From contig OZ022502.1 in NCBI GenBank assembly GCA_963989385.1, forward strand, positions 50,585,454 through 50,649,453: DNA of 64,000 nt, given 5' to 3'. The stretch's first letter is position 1. Each line of letters begins with the position of its first letter. The notes beneath the pieces are model-generated. The model was not told the origin of the DNA. It saw only the letters and a list, made by a program, of their open reading frames with translations, and did no database searches. Shown in pieces: positions 9,852 through 20,458 of the stretch. The DNA is from Ctena decussata (lineage: Eukaryota; Mollusca; Bivalvia; Lucinida; Lucinidae). The position numbers and the translations under genes were made by a program.

Positions 9852-9863
9852 ACTCCTGTTCAT
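9852..9863 (-). CDS. DMD: Candidate 12-nt dystrophin microexon
   Basis: On the minus strand a T-rich tract (two long T runs) leads to TTATTCCAG, then ATGAACAGGAGT, then the perfect donor GTAAGT. It lies between the exon ending in one leftover base (10449-10599) and the exon that supplies two (6232-6404). Twelve nucleotides keep the frame and would change KIG-ERQ to KI-DEQEW-ERQ. Without it the alignment to human is gap-free, so if real it is optional. It would insert four residues near the helix C / inter-repeat junction of R5. Evidence is splice-signal strength and phase only. Confidence 0.4.
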
Positions 9864-10448
9864 CTGGAATAACAGTATGTGAAAAAAATTGAGTAAGAAA
9901 AAAAATAATTCAGTTTATTTTCAATTAATCTGACTAAACAAAAGAGTTTGAAAAAAAAAACTAACGAAAAAAAAGTCAAACCGGAAATGACTAACATAGC
10001 TAGGAACAAACAAGAATCATTCAAAATGCACAGCCAAAATTATGCAGCAGCTTTGTTAGTGAACTATCATTTCAACTTCTGTTGGTTGTTCAATTCATTT
10101 CACAGGTATGAGCTTCTTCATAATATCACTATAATTTGTATCAAAACTTATTTTTGCATTATACAAAATTATTATATTGTGTCTTCAGCAAATGGACACA
10201 GTGAAAAAAAACTTTGCAGACCGTGAAGATTCTGATAAGCCTTCTCATCTGGATCTGTACTGTTTTATTTTCTCCTCCAACACCCCTTTCTAAATAATGG
10301 ACTTGCCAAGATTCATAGCTGGAAGAATCAATTTCATATAACTGGGTGTGAAAGGGTAAAAATCATTCCATTTCCAAACACCACTGTTGCTTATCACTGG
10401 GTGTGAAAGGGTCAAATCAATCCATTACAGAACACCAGCATTGCTTAC

Positions 10449-10599
10449 CTATTTTCTGAAATGTGATTTTCCATCGTTTATTGAAATCCTCAACATCTTG
10501 TTTCACTTGTGAGGAAGTCGTCTGCTGCAAAACTTTCTCCGCTTGCTTGTTCATTTTCTCCACTCGCTCCTCTTGTGTTTTCATGGCCTTCAACTTTAT
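10449..10599 (-). CDS. DMD: Dystrophin exon, human exon 21 equivalent (R5)
   Basis: This exon is 151 bp (50 codons plus one base), with donor GTAAGC. It encodes IKLKAMKTQEERVEKMNKQ, then VLQQTTSSQVKQDVEDFN and KRWKITFQKI; the Trp in KRWK is the helix-C core residue. It aligns with human exon 21 (181 bp; ...FLDADFVAFTNHFKQVFSDV). The acceptor TTTTGTCTGTAG is unusual in its setting: a pearl-like transposon begins only about 18 nt farther upstream (10617), so the branch point probably lies in transposon sequence. Confidence 0.92.
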
Positions 10600-10929
10600 C
10601 TACAGACAAAATATATAACAAGAGGGCCATGAGGCCCTGAGCCGCTCACCTGAGTAAAAGGTCAAAGGTAAAATGAGGATCATCAACTGAACAAACCTGA
10701 TAGTTTGAAACTGTCAAATATGTCCACAACATGCATGCAAAGTTAGAAAAAGATCCATTCAAAACTGTAGAAGTTGATTACACAAACTCTATACCACAAA
10801 GTCTGACAAAAGGATGGACAGATGGTCAGACGGCAGACGGGCAAATCGTAATTCCCCCTCACGATCGTCACGGGGGCATAAAAAAATCTGTCCATAAATG
10901 AAGGCACTTGAGCGATGACAAAGTTTTTC

Positions 10930-12080
10930 TAAAAATAGCCGCTGTGACCTTGAACTTGACCCCAGAATGCTGAAACACAAACTTGTCCAAGATATTGCTA
11001 TACTTATCACTTGCGTGAGGTTAAATCGAAAATGGTCCATAAATGAAAGCACTAGAGCGATGAAAAAGTTTTTCTATTAATAGCCACTGTGACCTTGACT
11101 TTGATCTTAGGATGCTGAAATGCAAGCTTGTTCTAGATACTGTCATACTAAACATTTGTGTGAAGTTTTAATCCAAATCGGTCCATAAATGAAAGAGCTA
11201 ATGGGATGATAGAGTTTTTCTAAAAACAGCCACTGTGACCTTGACCTTGACCTTGACCTCAGAATGCTGAAACGCGAACTTGTCCAAGATATTGTAATAC
11301 CAATCACTTGTGAGAAATTAAATCAAATTTGGTCCTTAAATGAAGATGCTATAGCGATGACAAAGTTTTTCTAAAAATAGCCACTGTGTCCTTCACCTTG
11401 ACCCCAGAACGCTAAAACGCGTTCTTGTCCAAGATATTATCATACTTATCACTTTTCTGAAGTACAATCGAAATCATTCCATAAATGAAGGCACTAACAT
11501 GATGACAGAGTTTTTCTAAAAATAGCCACTGTGACCTTGACATTGACCTTAGGATGCTGAAACGCAAACTTATTCAAGATATTGTCATACTAAACATTTC
11601 TGTGAAGTTTTAATCAAAATCGGACCATAAATGAAGGCGCTAAAGCTATGACAAAGTTTTCTTAAAATAGCCACTGTGACCTTGACCTTGACCTCAGAAC
11701 GCTGAAATGCGAACTTGTCCAAGATATTGTAATACCAATCACTTGTGTGAAATTAAATCGAATTTGGTCCATAAATGAAGGTGCTAATGCAATGACAATG
11801 TTTTTTCTGAAAATAGCCACTGTGACCTTGACCTTGACATCAGAACGCTGAAATGCAAACTTGTCTAAGATATTGCCATACTTATCACTTGTGTGAAGTT
11901 AAATCGAAATCGGTTCACAAATGAAGGCGCTAGAGTGATAACAAAGTTTTTCTAAAAATAGCCACTGTGACCTTGACCCCATCATGCTGAAATGCAAACT
12001 CGTTCGAGGTAATGTCACACCCAATATTTGTGTGAACTTATATCAAAATTATATAATAAATGAGGTAGCTAGAGCGATGA
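10930..12080. repeat. Tandem array, unit about 146 bp (inside P1a)
   Basis: About eight units contain GCCACTGTGACCTTGACCTT, CCAAGATATT, TGTGAA..TTAAATCGAA, GGTCCATAAATGAAGG and GACAAAGTTTTTCTAAAAA. The GCCACTGTGAC phrase recurs at spacings close to 146 bp. Units differ by scattered substitutions, indicating an old array. Confidence 0.85.
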
Positions 12081-12284
12081 CAAAAGATGAACATACGTGC
12101 AGACCCTATATCAGCTCCACAACTTCGTTGTGCGAGGGGATAATAATCCAACCTGGCCCACATTCGAACTGGTCCGAGATGTTTTGGCCATCCTGAATAC
12201 CTGCAAGTTTCAAGGAGCTGCAATCAAAAATGAAGGAGCTATGGCCCAGACAATATTTTCCCCATTATAAGTCTAAGGGAAAAT

Positions 12285-12990
12285 ATTTTATCTTTCAAGG
12301 GCAAGTAACTCTAAAAAGAATGATCCAACCTAGCCCAAATTCGGACTGGTCCGAGATGTTTTGGCTGTCTTGAATACCTGCATGTTTGAAGGAGTTGCGA
12401 TCATAAATGAAGAAGCTAGGGCCCGGACAACATAATCCCCATTATAAGTCTATGGAAAAATATTAATCACTCAAGGGCAAGTAACTCTGAAATGAATGAT
12501 CCAACCTGGCCCAAATTCAAACCGGTCTGAGATGTTTTGACTGTCCTGGATACCTGCAAGTTTGAAGAAGTTGCGATCAAAAATGAAGAAGCTAGGGCCC
12601 GGACAACAGTTTCTCCATTGAAAGTCTATGGGAAAAATATTTTATCGCTCAAGGGCAAGTAACTCTAAAAAAATGATCCAACCTGGCCCAAATTCGAACT
12701 GGTCCGAGATGTTTTGTCTGTCTGGATATCTGCAAGTTTGAAGTAGTTGCGATCAAAAATGAAGAAGCTAGGGCCCGGACAACATTTTCTCCATTGTAAG
12801 TCTATGGGAAAATATTTTATCGCTCAAGGGCAAGTAACTCTGAAAAAAATGATCCAACCTGGCCCAAATTCGAACTGGTCCGAGATGTTTTGACTGTCCT
12901 GTATACCTGCAAGTTTGAAGAAGTTGCGATCAAAAATGAAGACGCTAGGGCCCGGACAACATTTTCCCCATTATAAGTCTATGGGACCTT
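12285..12990. repeat. Tandem array, unit about 176 bp (inside P1a)
   Basis: Four units start with CAAGGGCAAGTAACTCT near 12297, 12474, 12650 and 12826, and contain GATCCAACCTGGCCCAAATT and GAAGAAGCTAGGGCCCGGAC. This is distinct in sequence from the preceding 146-bp array. Confidence 0.88.
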
Positions 12991-13214
12991 TCTGTTGCCA
13001 TGGTAACCACAGTTTTAAACCAATCAGTCTCAAAACTATATCCAATCAATCCCCCACCCCAACCATGCTACACATAAAATTTGATCAAGATTGGCCAGCT
13101 ACTTTAGCAGATATTAATGTTTAAAAGTGTGGACGTACGACGCAGGGACGGACGACGGACCAAGCCTATACTATAAACTCACCTTGTGAGCCTTCGGCTC
13201 AGGTGAGCTAAAAA

Positions 13215-13583
13215 CATTGTTCATATCTTTTCAGACAATCGAGAAAAGACTTGAGATAAGTTATGTGCTTGAACAGAAGGGTAAAATGCTACAAGCCACA
13301 TCAAGCTTGCACATAAGGGGAAATATTTGAAAGAAATCAATCTGAACTGTCAGATAAATGCTAGGGCTGATCCTAGCTTCTGCAGATGGATGGAATTTCA
13401 GTCTAATGCACAACTGGAACACCCGACCCCTATCTCGAACCTTGTTAATGCAGATTAACTATCTATATTAAAATCCATTTAAAACAGGTGTTCCTCATAA
13501 AGGTTATTGTTACTGAGAATAATGTTTTTCTACATGTCTGAAGAATGATATGATCCTAATTCAAACATCCAATTTTCTCATTA
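13215..13583. other. Intron, no feature seen
   Basis: Unremarkable AT-rich intron between the P1a element and a foldback repeat. Confidence 0.4.
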
Positions 13584-13822
13584 AGGTGTATGAATACACC
13601 TCCATGTTTTTCTGCCATTTTCTTTTCCAATGGACACAACTTTTGTAACTAGCTGTTTGTTTCCCTGCATGGCAAGGTCCTTCTGAAACAGGGTCTACTC
13701 ATAAAGAATTTGCTCCAAGAGGAGTGAATTCTTTCCTGTATGAGTTGACCCTGAGAAGGGAGGCAACAATGACAAAATTTAAATGGCAGAGTTCTTCCCC
13801 TGAAAGTGTACCCATTCACCTT
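13584..13822. mobile_element. Foldback repeat (AAGGTGNATG...CATTCACCTT family)
   Basis: The ends AAGGTGTATGAATACA and TGTACCCATTCACCTT are inverted. The centre is AAAGAATTTGCTCCAAGAGG with AGTGAATTCTTTCC. Similar elements are at 33.7-33.8 kb, 39.44-39.62 kb, 44487-44711 and 48605-48852, all with the central inverted AGAATTTGCTCCTA core. Non-coding. Confidence 0.65.
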
Positions 13823-13920
13823 AATCTAGGTCAAGAGTAGAAGTCCAAGTTTCATAAAGTTCTGACTCATTTCAATTTAAGACTCATTTTTATCTTGTCT
13901 GAATGAAATACCTTCCATAC

Positions 13921-14162
13921 CTTACACTGTTCCAACTGTTTTGAAATTTCCACGGACTCTTCAGGAATTATTTCTGAAACACCAATCCATTTTTCATATG
14001 ATGACATCACTTCCTGTAGAGAATGTAACTCATTGTATAATTTTTTGGTTTCTATATTTAGATTTACTTTCCCCTGTGTCTCCGAAAGTTGTTGTTTTAA
14101 TTTCTCCCATCGTCTCTCCAAGGCTTCTGTTGTCATGGAGATGGAATCGAAAGGTTCTCCAG
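13921..14162 (-). CDS. DMD: Dystrophin exon, human exon 20 equivalent (R4/R5)
   Basis: This exon is 242 bp, identical to human exon 20 in length and phase (two bases plus 80 codons). It has acceptor ...CATTTCAG and donor GTATGG. It encodes AGEPFDSISMTTEALERRWE, then KLYNELHSLQEVMSSYEKW and EISKQLEQCK. ALERRWEKL matches human QLNSRWIEF and QLEQCK matches QLKICK. It spans helix C of R4 and helix A of R5, each with its core Trp (RRW, EKW). Confidence 0.94.
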
Positions 14163-14897
14163 CTGAAATGGAAAACATTAAAATGCAATAACATGTACAT
14201 GTACCTCATAAACATGCCATGCTTTCTGCACAGTATATGAGCAGGGATCTCCAAAGACCATTAAGGCATGTCCCTTGCAACATGCCTTCCTCTTCAAATT
14301 ACCTTGGCAACATGCTTTAATTTCCAATGAAAAATTATGAAAGTGCTATTATTTTCATTTCTTAGCCAGTAAAGTTGTTTTAAATGCACTAAGGATCATC
14401 AGTAAATTATTTATAATGTAAATTCAGGCTAATTTTGACTAAACATTGCTATATTAAGGATTTTAAGAACTGATCAACAGGTGAAAATCTGATTTTTGTG
14501 CTAAAAGCGACACCCCTTCTGAAATTTCTTGGGAGAACACTGTATGAGATCTGATACATTTTAAGGAAGAACCAACAAGATTAATAGATAGTTATGTAAA
14601 AGCACTCCGAACTGGTCAAAATGCCAGTAAATCATACACTTTCTTTCATATTGATCTAACAGAACATAATCTACCAAGTATCCTCAAAATGTCTAAACGA
14701 CTCGAATGATAAAGAAGTTTTAGAAATCCCATGGGTTTTAACATTCTGAGCATCACTTGTTCAAAACTAATGATGCTGTAAGTTTAGGAGATGTTACATA
14801 TTCCAATGCATTGTATGCAAAAATAAAAGTACTCCCACCTTTTGCTGAAAAAAAAAATGTGAGAAGCTTATACAGTGTGAAGGCTTTTCACATTTTA
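14163..14897. other. Intron, no clear feature
   Basis: AT-rich intron with no intact repeat. A short hairpin-like stretch TTTTGCTGAAAAAAA...GAGAAGCTT near 14838-14870 resembles one at 52222-52290. Confidence 0.4.
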
Positions 14898-15945
14898 AAA
14901 ACAAGAATTCCGCGGAATGCTACGTCGCACCTGCATTGCACTTCCACGGTAGCAGAGGTCATGGCCCACTGATGTTCCATGCAATATTTCAACCAAATAT
15001 ACCAAGTGGTTCAGGAATAGAAGCTGATTTTTTGTTTTTGCCATTTTTAGTACAGACAGCCATCTTGGATTCTCGACCTGGCTGAATTTTACCTTTATAT
15101 GAAATTTGAAAACTATGGGTGCAATGGTTTTGGAGAAATTAATTGAACAAACATTAACACCAGGGTTAACGTAAATGTGAATGTTTTTTGTTGCAATGGC
15201 AAACATCTTGGAATCTTGACCTGGCTGAATTTGATCTTTCTGAAGCATTGCAGTCTGGTCATGCTCCATATAAAATTTAAGAACCATGGGTGCAGTGGTT
15301 TTGGAGAAATTAACTAAATATAGACCTTAACGCCAGGGTTAATGTAAATGTGAGCGCTTTTTTGTTGCAATGGCAGCCATCTTGGATTCTTGACCTGGCT
15401 GAATTTTACCATTCTGAAGTCTTGCAGTCTGGTCATGCTCCATGTGGAATGTGAGAACAAAAGGTGCAGTGGTTTTTCATTAAATAGAATTTAACGCCAG
15501 AGTTAACGTAAAATCAATGTGAACGGAAATTTATTGCAATGTCGGCCATCTTGGATTCTCGACCTGGCTGATTTTTATCATTCTGAGGTCTTGCAGTCTG
15601 GTCATGCTCCATGTAAAATCTAAGAACAATGGGTACAGTGGTTTTTAATTTAATAGAATTTAACGCCAGGGTTAACGTAAAATTAATGTGAACGGAAATT
15701 TGTTGCAATGGCTGCCATCTTGGATTTTGGACCTGGCTGATTTTTATCATTCTGAGGTCTTGCAGTCTGGTCATGATTCATATAAAATTTGAGAACCATG
15801 GGTGCAGTGGTTTTGGAGAAATTAATATTTAACGCCAGGGTTGACGTAAATGTGAACGGACTGACGGATGGACGGACTGACGGACGGAATGACGGACGAA
15901 AAACCGGACGCCTATATCCCACCTTGCTAAAGCAGGTGCGACAAA
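14898..15945 (+). mobile_element. Pearl/Helentron-like element, family P2, copy a
   Basis: It starts AAAACAAGAATTCCGCGGAA (palindrome ATTCCGCGGAAT), then GTCGCACCTGC. It ends with GGACTGACGGATGGACGGAC..., then CCTTGCTAAAGCAGGTGCGA and CAAAAA. The terminal GCAGGTGCGAC is the complement of the left motif. The body holds five to six units of about 150-170 bp containing GCCATCTTGGATTCTCGACC (15058, 15206, 15377, 15546, 15715). It abuts P1b directly. Non-coding; short reading frames come from the tandem units. Confidence 0.75.
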
Positions 15946-15946
15946 A

Positions 15947-17342
15947 AAACAGAGGACCACTGGTCCTGTAGCTCACCTGAGTCCATTCATCCTCAGCACT
16001 CAGGGGTAAGTAACTCTAAGGCAAATTGTACAATATGACAGAATTTTGAAGTCTGCTTCTTGAGAACATTTCTGTAAAACTTTTGTCAAAATATCTACTG
16101 TAACACAGAAATAAATGCTAATTTACATTTTTCCCATTAAATGTCTATGGAAACTTTAAGTTGCCATCGCAACAAACCACATGGGCAACAACAATAAAAA
16201 ACACTAATTCTATAGAGGCTATTACTAAGATCCTTTCAGTAAAATTTCAGGTTTATCATCCAATTAGCTTCTGAGTGGATGATTTTTTAAGTATGTTTTC
16301 TGTTTTTAACCATTTGGTTACCATGGCAACCAGCCAAATTGTGCCATTTGAATAAATTTCATGTGATTGCTAGAGGACTACTCCAGGAACAATTCTGTAA
16401 AAGTTTTGTCCAAATATCTGCAGAGATATAGCTATGAAAGAAAATTTTCAACTTTCCTATTATAAGTCAATGGCAATTTAAAGTTCCAACAGAAACAAAA
16501 CTACTGGAGCAACTGCCATGAGAAACAGTATTCTTATAGAGGCTAGTATTAAGATCCCTTCTGTTTAAGGTTTAAGCTGTATCGGTTGCATAGTTTTTGA
16601 GATGATTTTTTAACAGTTTTTCAATTTTTCCGTTGCCATGGCAACCAGCCAAATTCTGCAATTTGCATAAGTTTAATAAGGCTGCTTGAGGACTACTCAA
16701 GGAACATTTCTATGAAAGTTTTGTCAAAATATCTGAACCGACATAGCAATAAATGCAAAATTTCCATTTTGCCATTATAAGTCAATGGCAACTTTAAATT
16801 CCCATAGCGACCGAACTGCTAGAGCAATTGCCAAGAAAAACAGTACTTTTATAGAAGCTAGTACTAAGATCCTTTCTGTGAAGTTTGGGATTTATTGGTT
16901 ACATAGTTTCTGAGGAGATGATTTTTGAATATTTTTTCTATTTTTAATTTCGGTTGCCATGGCAACCAGCCAAATCGTGCAATTGACATAAATTTCATGT
17001 GGTTGATAGAGGACTACTCAAGGAACATTTCTGTAAAAGTTTTGTCAAAATATCTGCAGTGACATAGCAACAAATGCAAATTTTCAATTTTTCCCATACA
17101 AGTCAATGGAAACTGTAAGTTGCCATAGCAACCAAAGTTTTGAAGCGATTTGGATAAAAAACAGTATTATTGGTTCCCCCTGCCTATAGATGCTATATAT
17201 GAAATTTGGTTACAATGGGCCTTGTAGTTTCAGAGGAGATGTTGTTTGAAAATGTTGACGGACGGACGACAGACGATGTACGACGGATGCCTGCCTATAC
17301 TATAAGCTCACCTGTGAGCCTTCGGCTCAGGTGAGCTAAAAA
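15947..17342 (+). mobile_element. Pearl/Helentron-like element, family P1, copy b
   Basis: It begins ACAGAGGACCACTGGTCCTG (hairpin AGGACC/GGTCCT), then AGCTCACCTGAG. It ends ACGGACGGACGACAGACGAT..., the hairpin GAGCCTTCGGCTCAGG and TGAGCTAAAAA. Body units of about 315 bp repeat GTTGCCATGGCAACCAGCC (16316, 16632, 16952). The right end matches P1a; the left hairpin is a variant. It follows P2a head-to-tail with no spacer. Confidence 0.72.
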
Positions 17343-17545
17343 TATTTCTACAAGACTAAACAATCCTTTGACTGAAGAAATTGTATTAGAATTATCATAA
17401 TATACCTGCTTTCTCTGAATCTCTGATGGTATGTGTATGTGTAGTGATTGGTCAGCATTCCTGACTGGATCATGCATGGTGGGTTTGAGTCAAATTGGAG
17501 GTGAGAAAGAATATGTCCATACCTAAATGGCCCTTCATTTCATAG

Positions 17546-17635
17546 AGCTCTTTACAATCATTCTTCTTTTGTCCTAATATAGAGCCCTTCACAATCATTC
17601 TTCTATTGTCCTAATACGACTGAAATCTAAATCTG
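17546..17635. repeat. Short direct duplication, about 45 bp
   Basis: AGAGCTCTTTACAATCATTC and AGAGCCCTTCACAATCATTC, each followed by TTCTNTTGTCCTAATA, lie in tandem just downstream (gene sense) of the exon at 17645. This is part of a degraded repeat seen also near 50.8 kb. Confidence 0.7.
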
Positions 17636-17644
17636 ACAACTTAC

Positions 17645-17732
17645 CTTCCCTAAGCTCTGCCACTATACCCTTGCCCATAGTTATAAGTTGTGTGACATTA
17701 CTGGTCTGTGCTTCTATCTCACACTGGGTATC
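17645..17732 (-). CDS. DMD: Dystrophin exon, human exon 19 equivalent (R4)
   Basis: This exon is 88 bp (29 codons plus one base), exactly human exon 19 in length and phase, with acceptor ...CATCACAG and donor GTAAGT. It encodes DTQCEIEAQTSNVTQLITMG and ends AELRE. It aligns with human AIEREKAEKFRKLQDASRSA...EQMVNE. It forms part of helix B of R4. Confidence 0.92.
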
Positions 17733-17756
17733 CTGTGATGAAGAAATGGTTAACCA

Positions 17757-18245
17757 TAACAAGAATTCTGCAGAATACTATGTCAACCCCGCCTTGCACT
17801 TCCACAGTACAAAAAGGCATAGGAAGAAAACAGTGTATGTAGGTTTAATGAATATATGTACAACAATTTGATAAAAACAGATTTATAAGCTAGGATAAGT
17901 GTAATTCTGGATGAAAAATTCCAGATGAAACAGGCCTGAAATACAGGTTAGAGGTGAAAAGTTGTCAAACAGTCCAGGTTATTAGTTATGAACAAAATGC
18001 AATGTTTGATAGGTGGTGTAATTAGAAAGAAACAGATTATGGTCACCACAACTCTGGATACAAGATAGATTGTTTGCAAAAATGACAGCTCATGAAATAT
18101 AGGCAAAGACCATGAATACCAAAGCATCCCAGAAGTCTATTCTAAGAAAAACTTTATGCCATGTTTCAGGATGGCATTGCAGTTTAAGAAAGCAATACTT
18201 GCGTACTAGGCTCAACATGATTTTGGATGTAAAATTGATAATCAG
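17757..18245 (+). mobile_element. Decayed P2-family element
   Basis: The left end AACAAGAATTCTGCAGAATA with CTTCCACAGTA matches the P2 start at 14898 and 56034. Internal phrases TTCTAAGAAAAACTTTATGCC and TTTTGGATGTAAAATT match the P2 body at 56.1-56.9 kb. The right terminal hairpin is missing. It sits in the short intron between the exons at 17645 and 18279. Confidence 0.6.
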
Positions 18246-18278
18246 TGAAGCAAAATGGTAAAGATCTGTAATTCTCAC

Positions 18279-18545
18279 CTCAACTAACACCACCTGTTCC
18301 TCTTCTGTAAATGAATCCTGTGGCGATGCCTCCTCCAGCGTCAGCAACTCTAACCCAGACTCAATCCTTTCAAACCACTCATACAATTTCTTCACCTCTA
18401 GTTCAAACTCAGCCTTAATTGAGGAGTCAACTTTCCGCCTCTTTGCTTTACCAGGCCCCTGGGCATGGAGCTGGGACTCTTCAGTTGCTTCTATAGTCTC
18501 AGTTACTTCAGGTATTTCAGCTAGGTCAATACCCATATCTACAAT
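18279..18545 (-). CDS. DMD: Dystrophin exon, human exons 17+18 equivalent (hinge 2, R4 start)
   Basis: This exon is 267 bp (89 codons, phase 0/0), with acceptor ...TTCCAG and donor GTGAGA. It begins IVDMGIDLAEIPEVTETIEA, a non-helical acidic linker. A basic patch GKAKRRKVDSSIKAEF follows, then the helix LEVKKLYEWFERIESGLELL. This mirrors human hinge 2 (PPPPPQKKRQITVDSEI) followed by LDVDITELHSWITRSEAVL. The human proline run is absent. Human exons 17 and 18 (176+124 bp) are one exon here. KRRK could also serve as a basic binding patch; that is speculation. Confidence 0.93.
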
Positions 18546-18781
18546 CTGGAAATTAGATTTCAAATTGTTTAAGGTGAACAACCAGGATTTTGCTAAGGGT
18601 GCAGTCCTCTGGGCCTACAAAGTTTACTATAATTGTGTTTTTCCTTCATACTGATGAACAGACTACTCAAATGCAGAAAAATTCATCCTCACTGCTGCAA
18701 ACAGTCCGCGTTCTCTCCGTGGATCAACTGCATTTATGGTCTGAAAACCAAGAATGTTCATTCTGGTTACTAAAGTACCTA

Positions 18782-18890
18782 CCCACTGGGCACACAAGTT
18801 TGAATCAACCTTGAATCAACCTTGATTCAACATCATGATGTTGAATCAAGATTGATTCAATGTTTATTCAACCTTGTGTGTCTGTTGGGT
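18782..18890. mobile_element. Small palindromic MITE (CCCAACAGGCAC family)
   Basis: The ends CCCACTGGGCACACAAG and CTTGTGTGTCTGTTGGG are inverted. TTGAATCAACCTTGATTCAA arms surround the centre CATCATGATG. It pairs with the copy at 6722-6808. Confidence 0.75.
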
Positions 18891-19326
18891 ATTCTTTTAA
18901 GCTTGTCTGCCATCTTTATCCAAAACTGGATAATACCCTTCAGCCCATGCCCAAATACGAGAGGTAACAATGAGCTATTGTTTACCTCTTGTGAGAATGA
19001 ATCACTATGGAAAAATCAGCCATTTAAAGGTCACAATCCAAGATGGTGTAGACCAGTCCAGACAATCAGGGCTACAGCTCTCCCTTATCACCACTGCAGC
19101 CCAGGTCTGTTTCTTCTGGCTTTTTGTGAATTTCCCCTAAGTTGCTAACACTGTGCCTTCAAGAACTCATCATTCTATAAGTTCACTGAGCAAAGTTAAA
19201 TAATCAAATCTTAAAATCTCATCCCTAAGTTCTCTAACAACCAAGAGTCATTAAGTTTCAGATGTCTGCTTCAACTTTTTTTCTCTGTCTGCTTTCTGTC
19301 TGACATTGGCTCAAACCAGTTATTAC

Positions 19327-19506
19327 CTTTTTACTCTGTTGTTCCATGTTTTCTACAAGAGTTTTCCACCTTCCCTGAAAGTCCTCCAATTCTGATGAAA
19401 TTTTGCGTACAGCTTCCTCGTTATTTACACACTGCACTATTTGTTGCCCACACTCGTACAATTCTTCAAACTTTTGGACCTGGATAACCATATCTCTTTC
19501 AATTTT
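19327..19506 (-). CDS. DMD: Dystrophin exon, human exon 16 equivalent (R3)
   Basis: This exon is 180 bp (60 codons, phase 0/0), the same as human exon 16, with acceptor ...TTTTCAG and donor GTAATA. It encodes KIERDMVIQVQKFEELYECG, then VRKISSELEDFQGRWKTLVE and NMEQQSKK. FQGRWKTLVE corresponds to human FARCWDNLVQ, the helix-C tryptophan of R3. The donor is weaker than its neighbours. Confidence 0.93.
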
Positions 19507-19762
19507 CTGAAAATAATCCAAGAAACTACAATTTACTCAATTACAAATTAAATTTACAGAGGCATAGATACCATCCACAATTTGTTCTTCTTACTTCCAG
19601 TTTTATCTGAATTTTTCTTTAAATCCAATGTCTGTTTTTCTTGTATTATTGTAGCCTAGAGCAAAATAAATAAAGTTTTAGAACAAATAAGCAAAGCAAA
19701 AAATAATTATGGTGAACCTGCCTGGCTTATTTCTCAGATATCATAGTTTTTCTATTTAGTAG

Positions 19763-19960
19763 ACCTTTCTAAGCCACACCTGGAATGTTACTCAAAAGTC
19801 ACCTGATAGCGTATAACTGACCAACACAGAGACAACTAAGCATGTGACATAGTCCCACAATCAAAATCGCGCATAAACTCCCACAGTACGTCTACGATTT
19901 ACCTTACAGTTAATACAGAGGTGCATAACTGTTTAAAGAAGGTGTGGCTTTGGAAAGGTG
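19763..19960. mobile_element. TIR MITE (ACCTTTCYAAGCCACACC)
   Basis: The ends ACCTTTCTAAGCCACACCT and AGGTGTGGCTTTGGAAAGGT are inverted repeats of about 19 bp with one indel. The interior is non-coding and not palindromic. Confidence 0.65.
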
Positions 19961-20458
19961 ATTAGATAACCAACCAAATAAACACACCCCCTACAGGAGC
20001 AGTCTGATAAAAATTTCAATTCCGCCAGCAACATTAGAATTCAAAGTCAGATAGTAAATGAACTTGTTAATTCAAAATTTAGGAGAGGCACAGGAACTAG
20101 TTAAGGTGTCCCATCATTATGGCAAAAGTTTAGCTATCATATTTGAAATTAGAGCTTGAAAGTTAAGGAAGTTTCCTTTGTAAAAATGTAAGGAAAATAA
20201 GCTCTCATACTGTTCTACTGCAAGTTTTCTCATTATAATTTTGATTGAATTTGCCCTTGCAGTCATGTTTTTTTTTTCTTTTCTTTTTTGAGATTGTTGT
20301 GCTCTATAAAGACAGAACTGCAATCGACAGTGACTGTTGTGTATCAACACTGAAGCCTATATAGAGCGTATTAAATTATTTGAAAATGAATTATAGGTTT
20401 AGAAAATCATACTTTACATTGTATGAATTTCAGGTAGCATCTCACTTATAATTTGAGA

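Larger units (their letters stand above)
10617..13214 (+). mobile_element. Pearl/Helentron-like non-autonomous element, family P1, copy a
   Basis: It starts AACAAGAGGGCCATGAGGCC (hairpin GGGCC/GGCCC), then CGCTCACCTGAG. It ends with ACGACGCAGGGACGGACG..., the hairpin GAGCCTTCGGCTC and CAGGTGAGCTAAAAA. The right-end CTCAGGTGAGC is the reverse complement of the left motif. The body is two tandem arrays (11.0-12.0 and 12.29-12.96 kb). Pearl elements of bivalves and related Helentrons are known for this layout with ACGG microsatellites. No Rep/helicase is encoded. Confidence 0.75.

Noticed and set aside
15514..15976. Small proteins with Arg/Pro/Ser-rich repeats
   Set aside because: Produced by translating the P2 body and the ACGG-like microsatellite. 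Similar artefacts occur at 32625-32882, 50336-50632 and 56942-57151.
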